Source: Bacillota bacterium (GTDB taxonomy: Bacteria; Bacillota; Clostridia; Peptostreptococcales; Anaerovoracaceae). Taken from it: 64,000 nucleotides of DNA. The stretch lies in the NCBI GenBank assembly GCA_029006195.1, contig JAQXGH010000048.1:62001-126000 (forward strand), written 5' to 3'. The notes under the pieces were generated by a model. The model was given only the letters and a program-made list of their open reading frames with translations. It was not told the origin of the DNA and ran no database searches. This document shows, in pieces, positions 34,201-42,459 of this stretch (position 1 is its first letter; each line of letters begins with the position of its first letter). The position numbers were made by a program, and so were the translations under genes.

Positions 34201-35383
34201 ATCCCAAAGTCCATACAGCTAGGATTACAAGCCATATGAACATTACAATGAGGTTTTTCTTGTTTCTCAGTTCTTCCACGTCCAGTACTTCTGCAGAAGC
34301 CCAGATTGCGAAGAATACCAGCATTACATACCATCTGCCTGTTCCGTAACTGAATCCGTTGAACATTCTGCTGAAGAATGGGAAGAATGTCATTAAAATG
34401 AGGATCGCTGTCATGAGAACGCTGGTGTTCTTAAGTGAGAATTTCTTAAAGGCTATTGGCAGTGCCATAAGGGCGAAGATAGGAATACCGAAATATGTAT
34501 ATCCTGTTGTGAGTCCCCATGTCAGGAGCATCTTGCCGTAACGGATGAAGAAATGAACATCATTTACAAGATCCAGAGGACCTGCTGATGAAGAATCTGT
34601 TGATGCTCTCATTGTTGCCAGAATGAACTGGATGCAGAACATTGCAGATATCATACCGGCAATGAGGCCATAAATTACGAATTTACCTATAGTTCCCAGA
34701 TACTCTTTGATCTTGAAATCATCGTGATATGCGAAGTATCTGAGCAGCATAAACAGGATTGCCACGATAGCAGCCATATATGCTAAATATGTATCTCTAA
34801 TGAGGAAGTAAGCAACTGTAACGATAAAAAGAACCGGTGATTTGCCTCTGTATATCCAGTCGATTGAGAGGAATACAAGAGGGAACATAAATGAAATGAA
34901 GATGAATGAACTCTGAATCATCGTTACATTTATGAACCATGTTGAGAAGATGTAGCAAATTGTTCCGGCGAGGCACTTGAAGTTTGAAAGCTTCATTTCA
35001 AACAGGAAGTACAGGAATGCCAGTCCTCCAAAGTACAGCTTAAGCAGCAGTGAAAGAGTGATGCCCAGTTCCAGCTTGCTCATAGGGAACAGAGCAGCAA
35101 ACAGGTTGAATGGGTCTAATCTGTAAAGGTACTGCATGCCCAGGCCTCTTGACCAGTTCCACTGCGGCAGTCCGTTTCCGCTCATTACAGATTCTATAAT
35201 GTGCTTAATTTCAGCTGTCCAGAAATAACCCTGTCTGAAACCGTCACCATGCTGTATAAATGACTTTCCCAGTAAAATAAATACCGAAAAAACACCTAGT
35301 GCTATCACTGCGAATAGTATTGTGTAGTAGAGCGTTAAAACTCTAAATTTCAATGGTTTATCGTTTAAGTTTGTTATCCTCAT
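31253..35383 (-). CDS. YfhO-like membrane protein fused to a CDP-glycerol glycerophosphotransferase domain
   Basis: Giant protein of 1376 residues. Residues 1-460 hold about a dozen membrane helices of YfhO type (SVMSGNGLPQWNWSRGLGMQ, then RLDPFNLFAALFPMSK). Residues 460-880 form a large outside beta-rich domain with a closing helix (about 860-885), also as in YfhO. YfhO-family proteins are implicated in decorating lipoteichoic acid with sugars. Residues about 900-1290 are a TagF-type domain facing the cytosol: YLNLWHGTPFKVMGRKVKHE, IYVYMPTHRP and CLITDYSSVFYDYAVTGRK. The last 90 residues (NVMIYAAKGADISALVKDL onward) look like the start of a further Rossmann domain that ends early. It may couple inside polymer synthesis with outside glycosylation (inference). 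Confidence 0.85.
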   Translation of the reverse strand: MRITNLNDKPLKFRVLTLYYTILFAVIALGVFSVFILLGKSFIQHGDGFRQGYFWTAEIKHIIESVMSGNGLPQWNWSRGLGMQYLYRLDPFNLFAALFPMSKLELGITLSLLLKLYFGGLAFLYFLFEMKLSNFKCLAGTICYIFSTWFINVTMIQSSFIFISFMFPLVFLSIDWIYRGKSPVLFIVTVAYFLIRDTYLAYMAAIVAILFMLLRYFAYHDDFKIKEYLGTIGKFVIYGLIAGMISAMFCIQFILATMRASTDSSSAGPLDLVNDVHFFIRYGKMLLTWGLTTGYTYFGIPIFALMALPIAFKKFSLKNTSVLMTAILILMTFFPFFSRMFNGFSYGTGRWYVMLVFFAIWASAEVLDVEELRNKKNLIVMFIWLVILAVWTLGFDFINITGLSNRGALFITLNLMAGLALLIVIGFKNDKIKVIYRQIACFVIIGCTLALNWSVSFYLYQNKFIDIGEVDDQLSKSCQRVNPMLEDDGFYRTDQVDWINFHHGMEMPVSENLWWQSKSIYVYDSFTSSKQLEFNKALGNNYGYLMRVYLISNDNRMGLDFLYGVKYFMGDDAKAGITGSDAYAGYGFSYMDTIDGVNVYKNKYDPGLGFAYDKFMSESEFMKLTKHEREQALLQAAVVPDDMVSEISENITQVTAADIETDTKNVPFEIIDQDGLEFKDGKIITSKEHSTFTVKVNPVHDCQLIVSFDGLIKTNDKSFSVTCNDGRLEEVIHTGHSNQCIPGIKDFDMNMGYYENFDGTLTFDINHEGEYELGDMYITAMSVDNYDKYAQQRMLEKYEIAEYDDKHVSGTVNATDDGIIYFSIPQYTNWDVYIDGEKVDKIENLNMAFLGVQVTKGQHDVELKYNNVSLKLGIIATIIGIILTILIAIQHRRRKKNFADYMNLPVDKSAVFLEARNGKEIDGNVFYMAKELLTNDKYKDFNIKVSAEDEKTAAVIRQKLDAMPRKPEILIVDTDKYYRALSTAKYIICDASLKNFFIKKNKQIYLNLWHGTPFKVMGRKVKHEPHATGNVQKNFVIADYLLYPNEYMMEHMVNDYMLENASSAKIILSGYPRNSAFFDDERREEIIKEQGLEGKKIYVYMPTHRPALMGQTLVNVLKQMDDSLSEGEVLFAKVHPLAADQVDYSQFKNIKAFPKTYETYEFLNAADCLITDYSSVFYDYAVTGRKIVLYTYDADDYLSTRGLYSPIDTLPFPQVKTAAEAIKEARSPKNYDDSEFIKKYCNYDSKDAASSLCERVFFGTPCGKEYDMPSNGKPNVMIYAAKGADISALVKDLDPDEANYFLVFNKNDMKDDLKSLLDLPEGISYFPRAGKMQTAGKKPADWILEWKRCFGNMKVDKIIGLPDQPQTPLEKLLKKH

Positions 35384-35405
35384 TTATATTTACCTCCGGA
35401 AAAAT

Positions 35406-35434
35406 ATTCTAATATATTGGGCATCTATTATCAA
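35406..35434 (-). promoter_or_regulatory. Promoter for the YfhO-TagF fusion gene
   Basis: On the minus strand TTGATA (35429-35434) and TAGAAT (35406-35411) have a 17-base spacer, with a TCCGGAGG ribosome site and ATG shortly downstream at 35383. Confidence 0.65.
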
Positions 35435-35508
35435 CCTGTGAATAGACTGGAAATTTTGCCTTTTGAATGTTAAAATGTAGAAAATATTGCAATTAACTGG
35501 AGGATGCT

Positions 35509-36528
35509 ATGAAAATTTTAGTAACTGGAGGCGCAGGCTTCATTGGCGCCAATTTCATTTTTCACATGATGGAAGCACATCCTGATTATGATATAGTTTG
35601 TCTCGACGCTCTGACCTATGCAGGAAATTTAGCAACACTTGAATCGGTAATGGATAAGCCAAACTTCAAGTTTGTCAAGGGAGACATCGCTGACAGAAAG
35701 ACTGTTTTTGAGTTATTCGAAGCTGAGAAGTTTAATATTGTAGTTAACTTCGCTGCTGAATCACATGTAGATAGATCAATTGAAGATCCTGGTATCTTCC
35801 TTAGAACTAATGTACTGGGTACTCAGGTACTTATGGACGCATGTAATGAATATGGAATCGACAGATTCCATCAGGTTGGTACTGACGAAGTATATGGCGA
35901 CCTGCCGCTTGACAGACCTGACCTCTTCTTCACAGAAGATATGCCGCTTACAGCTTCAAGTCCATACTCAGCATCTAAGGCTTCAGCTGACCTTCTGGTA
36001 ATGGCTTATCACAGAACATATGGACTGCCTGTAACAATCAGCAGATGTTCAAACAACTATGGCCCTTATCAGTTCCCAGAAAAGCTGATCCCGCTCATGA
36101 TCGCCAATGCACTGGCTGATAAGAATCTGCCTGTATACGGTACTGGTGAAAATGTTAGAGACTGGCTCTATGTTGAAGATCACTGCAGAGCAATCGATCT
36201 CATCATACATGATGGCGAAGTTGGACAGGTTTATAACATTGGCGGACACAACGAAAAGTCAAACCTTGATGTTGTTAAAATCATCTTAAATCAGGTTGGC
36301 AAGCCTGAAGAACTGATTACATTCGTAGGCGACAGGAAGGGCCATGACCTTAGATATGCGATCGACCCTAAGAAGATCCACGAAGAATTAGGATGGCTTC
36401 CTGAAACTATGTTTGTTGACGGAATCAAGCTTACAATCGATTGGTATCTCGAAAACGAAAGCTGGTGGAAGAATATCATCAGCGGCGAATACCAGGATTA
36501 CTATGACAAGATGTACAGCAACAGATAG
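35509..36528 (+). CDS. rfbB: dTDP-glucose 4,6-dehydratase
   Basis: Converts dTDP-D-glucose to dTDP-4-keto-6-deoxy-D-glucose with bound NAD+. The 339-residue protein shows the extended SDR pattern: GGAGFIGANF at the N-terminus for NAD+, NFAAESHVDRSIEDP, the catalytic threonine region HQVGTDEVYGDL near residue 125, and YSASKASAD with the active Tyr and Lys near 158-162. NNYGPYQFPEKLIP and GTGENVRDWLYVEDH are typical of RfbB/RmlB. No RfbC or RfbD is in this window, but WecE at 1-1086 uses this product, so the flux here probably goes to Fuc4N rather than rhamnose. It overlaps no neighbour and lies eight bases before the TarI-like gene. Confidence 0.95.
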   Translation: MKILVTGGAGFIGANFIFHMMEAHPDYDIVCLDALTYAGNLATLESVMDKPNFKFVKGDIADRKTVFELFEAEKFNIVVNFAAESHVDRSIEDPGIFLRTNVLGTQVLMDACNEYGIDRFHQVGTDEVYGDLPLDRPDLFFTEDMPLTASSPYSASKASADLLVMAYHRTYGLPVTISRCSNNYGPYQFPEKLIPLMIANALADKNLPVYGTGENVRDWLYVEDHCRAIDLIIHDGEVGQVYNIGGHNEKSNLDVVKIILNQVGKPEELITFVGDRKGHDLRYAIDPKKIHEELGWLPETMFVDGIKLTIDWYLENESWWKNIISGEYQDYYDKMYSNR

Positions 36529-36536
36529 GAATTAAT

Positions 36537-37229
36537 ATGATATTCGGTGTAATTGTAGCGGGGGGAATAGGCTCCAGAATGGGAGCTGAGATCCCTAAGC
36601 AGTACATAGAGGTTGGAAGCAAACCCATTATCATACACACTATGCTGAGCTTTCTCAGATGTAAGGATGTTGATAAACTTATTGTCCTTACGCCAGCAGA
36701 CTGGATTGATTATACTAGAGAGCTTTGTGATAAGCATCTTGATGATCCGGATAAAGTTTGTGTGATCAGTGGCGGTGCTACAAGGAATGATACTGTTGAA
36801 AATGCGCTTAAATTCATAGATGAAACCTATGGCTTAGACGAAGATACTATAGTGCTTACTCATGATGCAGTAAGGCCTATGGTAACTGAGAGGATTATTC
36901 AGGATAATATTGAAGCGGTGAGAAAGCACGGTGCATGTACCACTGCAATTCCTGCAACTGATACTATTCTGGAAGCAGAGGATGGGTTTGCCAGAAGCAT
37001 ACCTGACAGATCCAGGTTATTTAATGTACAGACGCCTCAGTCGTTTTGGGCTAAGGAGTTAAAGGAAACTTACGATTCGCTTTCATCAGAAGAGAGATTG
37101 TCGCTTACAGATGCTGCTAAAATTTACGTAATGAGAAATAAACCTGTAAGCATAGTTGATGGAGAAGTTTACAATATTAAAATAACTTACCCAAGTGACT
37201 TGGTTCTTGCTGAAAATATGTTACAATAA
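36537..37229 (+). CDS. tarI: TarI-type D-ribitol-5-phosphate cytidylyltransferase (IspD family)
   Basis: Nucleotidyltransferase of 230 residues from the IspD/TarI family. The CTP loop reads VAGGIGSRMGAEIPKQYIEV. HDAVRPMVTERIIQDNI and the ending SIVDGEVYNIKITYPSDL follow TarI rather than IspD, whose usual text is HDAARP. It should make CDP-ribitol from CTP and ribitol-5-phosphate for ribitol-type teichoic acid. The partner dehydrogenase TarJ, which makes ribitol-5-phosphate, is not next to it nor elsewhere in the window. If the activity is really IspD (isoprenoid synthesis), the operon link to rfbB would be hard to explain. A terminator follows. Confidence 0.82.
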   Translation: MIFGVIVAGGIGSRMGAEIPKQYIEVGSKPIIIHTMLSFLRCKDVDKLIVLTPADWIDYTRELCDKHLDDPDKVCVISGGATRNDTVENALKFIDETYGLDEDTIVLTHDAVRPMVTERIIQDNIEAVRKHGACTTAIPATDTILEAEDGFARSIPDRSRLFNVQTPQSFWAKELKETYDSLSSEERLSLTDAAKIYVMRNKPVSIVDGEVYNIKITYPSDLVLAENMLQ

Positions 37230-37264
37230 CATAACGTAAGCGATATAGACATAATAAATAATAT

Positions 37265-37286
37265 CGGGCTTATTGCCCGGATTTTT
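37265..37286 (+). terminator. Terminator after the TarI-like gene
   Basis: CGGGC (37265-37269) and GCCCG (37275-37279) pair around TTATT and are followed by GATTTTT, three bases ahead of the tRNA. Confidence 0.75.
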
Positions 37287-37288
37287 AT

Positions 37289-37364
37289 GGGGCACTAGCT
37301 CAATGGATAGAGTACCAGACTTCGAATCTGTCTGTTCTGGGTTCGAGTCCCAGGTGCCTCGCCA
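37289..37364 (+). tRNA. tRNA-Arg (anticodon TCG)
   Basis: A 76-base cloverleaf with encoded CCA. Acceptor GGGGCAC pairs with GTGCCTC, D-stem GCTC with GAGT, and T-stem CTGGG with CCCAG around TTCGAGT. The anticodon loop CTTCGAA gives TCG, which reads the Arg codon CGA. One base pair at the top of the anticodon stem (C-T) is mismatched. The gene is framed by terminator hairpins on both sides, so it is transcribed apart from tarI or processed from read-through. Confidence 0.93.
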
Positions 37365-37373
37365 ATAATTACT

Positions 37374-37399
37374 GAACCCATTGGATACCCAATGGGTTC
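37374..37399 (+). terminator. Hairpin after tRNA-Arg
   Basis: Arms 37374-37384 and 37389-37399 form a perfect 11-base stem around ATAC, followed by GATTTCCATTT. It is a likely terminator for the tRNA with a modest T tract. Confidence 0.7.
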
Positions 37400-37429
37400 G
37401 ATTTCCATTTATAATCATGAGGAAATAAT

Positions 37430-39061
37430 TTGAAGAAAAATAGTAACATCACAACGCTTAAACTGGCATTAGCGATAATAGTTATGTTAGTACTCGTATT
37501 CTTAGGAATACAGGTCCTGGGCATTTTCGCGTTCACAGGTAGTGATAGCGATAATGTTAGAAATCTTAAGATGGAGCAGGATGGCTTCAAGCTTAACATT
37601 TCCTGGGATGAGAGCAAGTACGACAATTACAATGTTATGCTGTTTAGCGGAATCGGCAGACCTTATCATTTCCAGACAAGTGATAATGAATGCACCATTG
37701 GAAACATCAAAATAGGTGAACAATACAGAGTTATCGTATCGGCAATAGACGATAACGGTAATATGGTGGGCACAGTTCAGAAAAAGCTTAAGGCCAAGAA
37801 GCTTGTACAGGAAATAGGTACTAAATACGACGAGCTTGAAGGTTTTGCGAAAGATAAAGTGAAACTTGGAGTGAAGTGTCACGGTGATGTTACATACAAG
37901 TCTAATAACGAGAAGGTAGTTACTGTAAATGAGAAGGGAAGAGTCAGAATGATAGGCGAAGGTAAAGCGTTTATCACTATTAAGACGTCAGGCACCGACA
38001 ATTACAGAGCTGCCAAGAAGGTTGTCGATGTGTTTGTTTACCCTGGACAATTGGACGCTGCTAAACTGACCATTATGGATAAGACTAATACCACTTGGAC
38101 TTTGAGCTGGACAGATGTTAAATATGCTGATGGCTATAAGCTTATGAAGTATGACGTTGCCAAGCAGAGGTTTGAAGAGTATAAGAACTTCGACAAAGAT
38201 AAGACATCGGTGGAACTTGTAAGAAATCAGGCTAAATATCAAATAAGAGCTACTGCAGATGTAAACGGTAAGGCTGTCAAGGGTAAGGCATCTAATATTG
38301 TAGAGATTGATTCAACTGTAAAGACTGCTAAGAGTTATTCATCAAATCACATCCTGGCAACACTTGACCATTCTAATCTTGAAACTGTAGCAAACATTTC
38401 AGGGACAGGCAGCATGAGCGTTCCTCAGTCCATGTGCTGGAATGGCTCTGAGCTTATTGTGTCCTATGTTACAACCAGCGGATCCGCCGGTGCTTTCTTG
38501 TCTTACTCTAAGAAGGGCAATTACAAAAGAGGAGAAAGAGCTTCCGGAATGGGTTATGCCAACGGATGTACATATAATCCTAACACTGGCAAAATCTATG
38601 TGGTTAAAACTCACAAAGGCTACAAGACCAACTCCTGCAGCACCTATAACGAGAGTGACTTTTCGAGCAAGGGATCCTTTAATCTGCCTAAAGTTACTTC
38701 AGGAATTGCATATGACGCAAGCAATAACAAGTACTACCTGTCAAAGGGTAACGAAATATATGTCACAGATGAAGACTTCAATGTTAAGAAATTCATCTGG
38801 AAGAAAATCAGATACAACCATGCACAGGATATTGGCGCTTATAACGGAGCGGTGCTGGTATGTACATGGGTAAGTGGAAACACAAGCTATATAGACGTTT
38901 ACAGAACGTGTGATGGTGCATATCTGGGAAGTTATTCTGTACCGATCGGAGAAATAGAGAGTGTTGTTTCTATTGATGGATATCTCTATATTCTGATGAA
39001 CACCAAGGGTTCAAGAAACGATCATATATATAAGACAAAAAACAGAATATATTTCGATTGA
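37430..39061 (+). CDS. Surface protein with Ig/FN3-like domains and propeller-like repeats
   Basis: Protein of 543 residues starting at TTG behind a GAGG ribosome site. A membrane segment (about residues 9-33, LALAIIVMLVLVFLGIQVLG) anchors or exports it. Residues 40-120 resemble FN3, 130-200 a Big_2-like Ig fold (YKSNNEKVVTVNEKGRVRMI), and 210-290 another FN3 (NTTWTLSWTDVKYADGYKLM). The C-terminal 230 residues carry propeller-like units (MGYANGCTYNPNTGKIYVV, SGIAYDASNNKYYLSKG). The layout matches the secreted protein at 5365-6612, so they are probably paralogs. No catalytic motif was found. It sits between the tRNA and the carrier-protein/MBOAT operon; function unknown. Confidence 0.68.
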   Translation: MKKNSNITTLKLALAIIVMLVLVFLGIQVLGIFAFTGSDSDNVRNLKMEQDGFKLNISWDESKYDNYNVMLFSGIGRPYHFQTSDNECTIGNIKIGEQYRVIVSAIDDNGNMVGTVQKKLKAKKLVQEIGTKYDELEGFAKDKVKLGVKCHGDVTYKSNNEKVVTVNEKGRVRMIGEGKAFITIKTSGTDNYRAAKKVVDVFVYPGQLDAAKLTIMDKTNTTWTLSWTDVKYADGYKLMKYDVAKQRFEEYKNFDKDKTSVELVRNQAKYQIRATADVNGKAVKGKASNIVEIDSTVKTAKSYSSNHILATLDHSNLETVANISGTGSMSVPQSMCWNGSELIVSYVTTSGSAGAFLSYSKKGNYKRGERASGMGYANGCTYNPNTGKIYVVKTHKGYKTNSCSTYNESDFSSKGSFNLPKVTSGIAYDASNNKYYLSKGNEIYVTDEDFNVKKFIWKKIRYNHAQDIGAYNGAVLVCTWVSGNTSYIDVYRTCDGAYLGSYSVPIGEIESVVSIDGYLYILMNTKGSRNDHIYKTKNRIYFD

Positions 39062-39087
39062 TATAGTACCTAGTAATGGAGTATAAT
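39058..39087 (+). promoter_or_regulatory. Possible promoter for the carrier protein/MBOAT/LCP operon
   Basis: TTGATA (39058-39063) and TATAAT (39082-39087) with an 18-base spacer, overlapping the stop codon of the previous gene and 60 bases ahead of the carrier-protein ATG. Confidence 0.55.
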
Positions 39088-39146
39088 TATTAAAAGTGTG
39101 TCTAAAAGTGGGCACATGAATTTTTAATGCAAGAAAGGGTAAGAAA

Positions 39147-39374
39147 ATGAGAGAACAGGTTCTTGATATTTTAACAGAAATTAGAGGCGACGTGGATTTT
39201 GAAAACGAAACTAAGCTTATCGATGATGATATTCTCGCATCTCTTGATATCGTTGCTATCGTTGGAGAATTCAATGACGAATTCGATGTTGAAATTTCAG
39301 TAGAAGATTTAGTTCCAGAAAACTTCAATTCAGTTGACGCTATGGTGGAACTCATCACAAAGGCACAGGAATAG
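39147..39374 (+). CDS. Acyl carrier protein-like (DltC-like) carrier
   Basis: Carrier protein of 75 residues. The phosphopantetheine attachment site is read as DDDILASLDIVAIV with Ser32. It has Ala ahead of the Ser where many carriers have Asp. The helical pattern EFNDEFDVEISVEDLVPENF fits the ACP/DltC family. It would hold an acyl or aminoacyl group as a thioester for the MBOAT protein encoded 11 bases downstream. No adenylate ligase is in this operon, but one lies at 44778-46298. A DltC-like role in esterifying a teichoic acid or glycan is inferred from the MBOAT neighbour. Confidence 0.85.
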   Translation: MREQVLDILTEIRGDVDFENETKLIDDDILASLDIVAIVGEFNDEFDVEISVEDLVPENFNSVDAMVELITKAQE

Positions 39375-39385
39375 TATAGTAACAA

Positions 39386-40957
39386 ATGGCATTTACATCA
39401 TTTAATTTTTTGATATTTGCCTTAATTACAGTCTGTGTATATTATGCGACACCTAAGGGTTGGAAATGGCTGGCACTATTAGTTGCCAGTTATGCTTTTT
39501 ATTTGCTGTCCAGCCCTAAGACTTTCGTATTTATATTACTGACTACTATAGTTACTTTTTTCGGGGGCAAGGGCATTGGCAAGATAAATGCCGAACATAA
39601 GGCATATCTTGACGCGAATAAGACTAATCTTTCAAAAGACGAAAAGAAGGCACTTAAGGTTGAAACTCAAAAAAGAAAGAAAAAGATCGTTGCAGTCACA
39701 CTCATATTTGATTTTGGCATTTTAGCTATACTCAAATATTTCAGAGTGTATATTGAAACGCTGGGATTTGGGGATACATTTAATCTGGGAATCCTTATTC
39801 CTTTAGGCATTTCATTCTACACTTTTCAGTCTGCAGCGTACATAATGGATATTTACAGGAGCAAGATAGAACCGGATAAAAATCTGGCGAAGTTTGCTCT
39901 ATTTACTGCGTTCTTTCCTCAGATCATACAGGGACCTATCAGCAGATATGATCAGTTGGCGCATCAGCTGTATGCTAATCACAAGTTATCATATGTAAAC
40001 CTGCAAAGAGGTGCTCAGCTTATGATGTGGGGTTTCTTTAAGAAACTCATAGTAGCTGATAGAATCGCAATTCCATGTTCACAGATTTTTGATAACTACC
40101 ATGATTATCATGGCGGTATCATTTTCATGGGAATGCTTTTCTACACTATTCAGATTTATGCGGATTTCAGTGGAGGAATCGACATCGCGCGTGGCGTTGC
40201 TAGATGTATGGGCATAACAATGACTCATAACTTCAGAAGGCCGTATTTCTCAGTCAGTCTATCTGAATTCTGGAACAGATGGCACATTTCATTAAGCCAC
40301 TGGTGTAGAGACTATATATTCTATTCAATAGCAATGTCAAAGTTCTTTGGCAAGCTGGGAAAGAATTTGAGAAGCGTTCTTGGCGATAGAGTTGGCAAAC
40401 TGTTCCCTGTTATCGTGGCTCAGTTTGCGACATTCCTGACTATCGGTATCTGGCATGGCGCGGAATTCAAGTACATAGCTTATGGCCTTTACAACGGCAT
40501 TGTAATCGTATCGGGGCTTCTGCTTGAACCATATATTGAGAAGCTGCAGGATAAACTTCATATTGATGTTCAGTCAAAATGGTGGAAGGGGTTCAGCATC
40601 ATCAGAACTTTCTTCATCGTGCTTTTCGGCAGAATTTTTCCAAAGGCTACATCCTTCACAGCTGCAATTGCTATGTTAGTATCGATGTTTAAGCCAATGG
40701 GATTTGGCGCATTCTACGATACGCTGATGGATCTCGGCATAAATGGTGTCGATTACATTATTCTTATAGTGGCATGTGTGATCTGGTTTATCATAAGTCT
40801 TAACGAAGAACTTGAGGGCAAGGTATATGGTCAGCTTGCACGTAAGCCTAGAGGTGTCAGATGGGCAGTTTATCTGCTGGCTTTAGCGGCAATAATGATA
40901 TTCGGAATATATGGTCCAGGCTATGACGCTAGTGCATTCATATATAGAGGATTCTAA
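39386..40957 (+). CDS. MBOAT family O-acyltransferase (DltB-like)
   Basis: Polytopic membrane protein of 523 residues. The MBOAT core has PLGISFYTFQSAAYIMDIYR near residue 135, FPQIIQGPISRYDQL near 175, FSVSLSEFWNRWHISLSHW near 285 and TIGIWHGAEFKYI near 350, where the His is the conserved catalytic residue. Such proteins move an acyl group from a cytosolic carrier across the membrane to a surface polymer hydroxyl (D-alanine in the DltB case, acetyl in AlgI/PatA types). The carrier-protein gene directly upstream favours DltB-like chemistry. The acyl group is not known. Confidence 0.92.
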   Translation: MAFTSFNFLIFALITVCVYYATPKGWKWLALLVASYAFYLLSSPKTFVFILLTTIVTFFGGKGIGKINAEHKAYLDANKTNLSKDEKKALKVETQKRKKKIVAVTLIFDFGILAILKYFRVYIETLGFGDTFNLGILIPLGISFYTFQSAAYIMDIYRSKIEPDKNLAKFALFTAFFPQIIQGPISRYDQLAHQLYANHKLSYVNLQRGAQLMMWGFFKKLIVADRIAIPCSQIFDNYHDYHGGIIFMGMLFYTIQIYADFSGGIDIARGVARCMGITMTHNFRRPYFSVSLSEFWNRWHISLSHWCRDYIFYSIAMSKFFGKLGKNLRSVLGDRVGKLFPVIVAQFATFLTIGIWHGAEFKYIAYGLYNGIVIVSGLLLEPYIEKLQDKLHIDVQSKWWKGFSIIRTFFIVLFGRIFPKATSFTAAIAMLVSMFKPMGFGAFYDTLMDLGINGVDYIILIVACVIWFIISLNEELEGKVYGQLARKPRGVRWAVYLLALAAIMIFGIYGPGYDASAFIYRGF

Positions 40958-40984
40958 AAATAAAAGTTTGAGGTAATAAATAAA

Positions 40985-42442
40985 ATGAGTGAAAACACTA
41001 CAAAAAAGAAGTCAATAGGATTAATAATCGGATTGATCCTGATGCTGGCAGCAGAAGTAGTATTTCTGTTTTCATTAATGAGTCTGGATGTACTTCCAGG
41101 GAAATATGTGGCACTTGTAGTAACACTGCTTGTTGTCATTGATGCAATCGTAGTAGTACTGCTCCTTAAGGGAAGCGGCAAGAAAAGCTTCAGTATAATA
41201 GGTATTGTAATTTGCCTGATAATGATTCTGGGAATGGCCTTTGGAACATATTACGCATACAACACTTATGTAACTTTGGCTAAGATAAGTGAATATAAGG
41301 CTCATTGGGAAGATTACGATGTAATCGTTGCCAAAGACAGTATCTACAAAGACGCTTCAGATATAAAGGGAATGACTGTTTATGCATTCGATAACCAGTC
41401 AAAAATGTATACTGAAGCTAAAGAGAAGCTCATCACAAAATCAGATGTAAATTACGAACTTCTGGAAGACTGCGACAAGGTTGGCCAGATGATCGTAGGA
41501 AACGACGGTAAAATCACAGATAATGTTATTTTCATTAGTGATAATAATTATCAGATGCTTTGTGATGCTGATAAAGTGTGGAAAAAGGAAACACAACCTC
41601 TCTTTACAATTAGGGTAGCAAAGAGAGATAATGATAATAGGGAACAGATTGATGTTACTAAGGATCCGTTCAATATCTGTATTTCAGGTATCGACATGTG
41701 GGGAAGCATCGATCAGGTGTCACGTAGTGACGTTAACATGATCGTAACTGTTAACCCTCAGACACATGAAATCCTGCTTTCATCAGTTCCTCGTGACTCA
41801 TATGTTACACTTCATTCATTCCAGCAGCTTGATAAGCTGACTCACTCAGGTGTATATGGAATTGATGAAACAGTTACAACAATGGAAGACTGGCTTGATA
41901 TAGACATTTCAAGATATGTCAGAGTAGACTTCTCAATGCTTGTTGATATCGTAAATGCAATCGGTGGAGTTGATGTATATTCAGATTATGAATTCAAGTC
42001 ATCAATTTCACATTGGAAGTATAAGAAGGGATGGAACTATCTGACTGGTAAGAAGGCGCTTTACTTCGTTAGAGAGAGACATGCCTTTGAAGACGAAGAC
42101 CAGCAGCGTATTAAGAACCAGCAGAAGGTAATGAAGGCTTGCATCAAGAAAATGACTACCAGCAAGGCTCTCCTTACTAAATACACTGACATCCTTAAGG
42201 CTGTTGACGGTGAAATGGAAACTAACATCAGCGAAAAGGAAATGGCAGCACTGGTTAAGATGCAGCTGAATGAAATGCCTAAGTGGAAAATCAGAACACA
42301 GTCAGTTCAGGGCGACCTCACAATGAAGGGCACATATAGCATGGGCTTTGGCAGAGACCTTCTCGTTTCAATTCCTAGAGAAGAATCTGTTCAGGAGGTA
42401 AGCGATAACATTCATAAGACTTTATATCCTATCGATAAGTAA
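40985..42442 (+). CDS. LytR-CpsA-Psr (LCP) family glycopolymer ligase
   Basis: Membrane protein of 485 residues. Three helices (about residues 10-30, 38-60, 68-92) are followed by an accessory domain (95-200) and the catalytic LCP domain (about 225-420). LCP landmarks are [54 protein letters not shown] and the Arg-rich [20 protein letters not shown] enzymes transfer undecaprenyl-linked teichoic acid or capsule to peptidoglycan MurNAc on the outer membrane face. Its place in this cluster makes it the likely attachment enzyme for the exported polymer. Confidence 0.93.
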   Translation: MSENTTKKKSIGLIIGLILMLAAEVVFLFSLMSLDVLPGKYVALVVTLLVVIDAIVVVLLLKGSGKKSFSIIGIVICLIMILGMAFGTYYAYNTYVTLAKISEYKAHWEDYDVIVAKDSIYKDASDIKGMTVYAFDNQSKMYTEAKEKLITKSDVNYELLEDCDKVGQMIVGNDGKITDNVIFISDNNYQMLCDADKVWKKETQPLFTIRVAKRDNDNREQIDVTKDPFNICISGIDMWGSIDQVSRSDVNMIVTVNPQTHEILLSSVPRDSYVTLHSFQQLDKLTHSGVYGIDETVTTMEDWLDIDISRYVRVDFSMLVDIVNAIGGVDVYSDYEFKSSISHWKYKKGWNYLTGKKALYFVRERHAFEDEDQQRIKNQQKVMKACIKKMTTSKALLTKYTDILKAVDGEMETNISEKEMAALVKMQLNEMPKWKIRTQSVQGDLTMKGTYSMGFGRDLLVSIPREESVQEVSDNIHKTLYPIDK

Positions 42443-42459
42443 TCTTAAGGAGGGTAAAC

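Noticed and set aside
36537-37229. IspD of the isoprenoid pathway
   Set aside because: The HDAVRP text, the C-terminal block and the surface-polymer context fit TarI better, though not conclusively.
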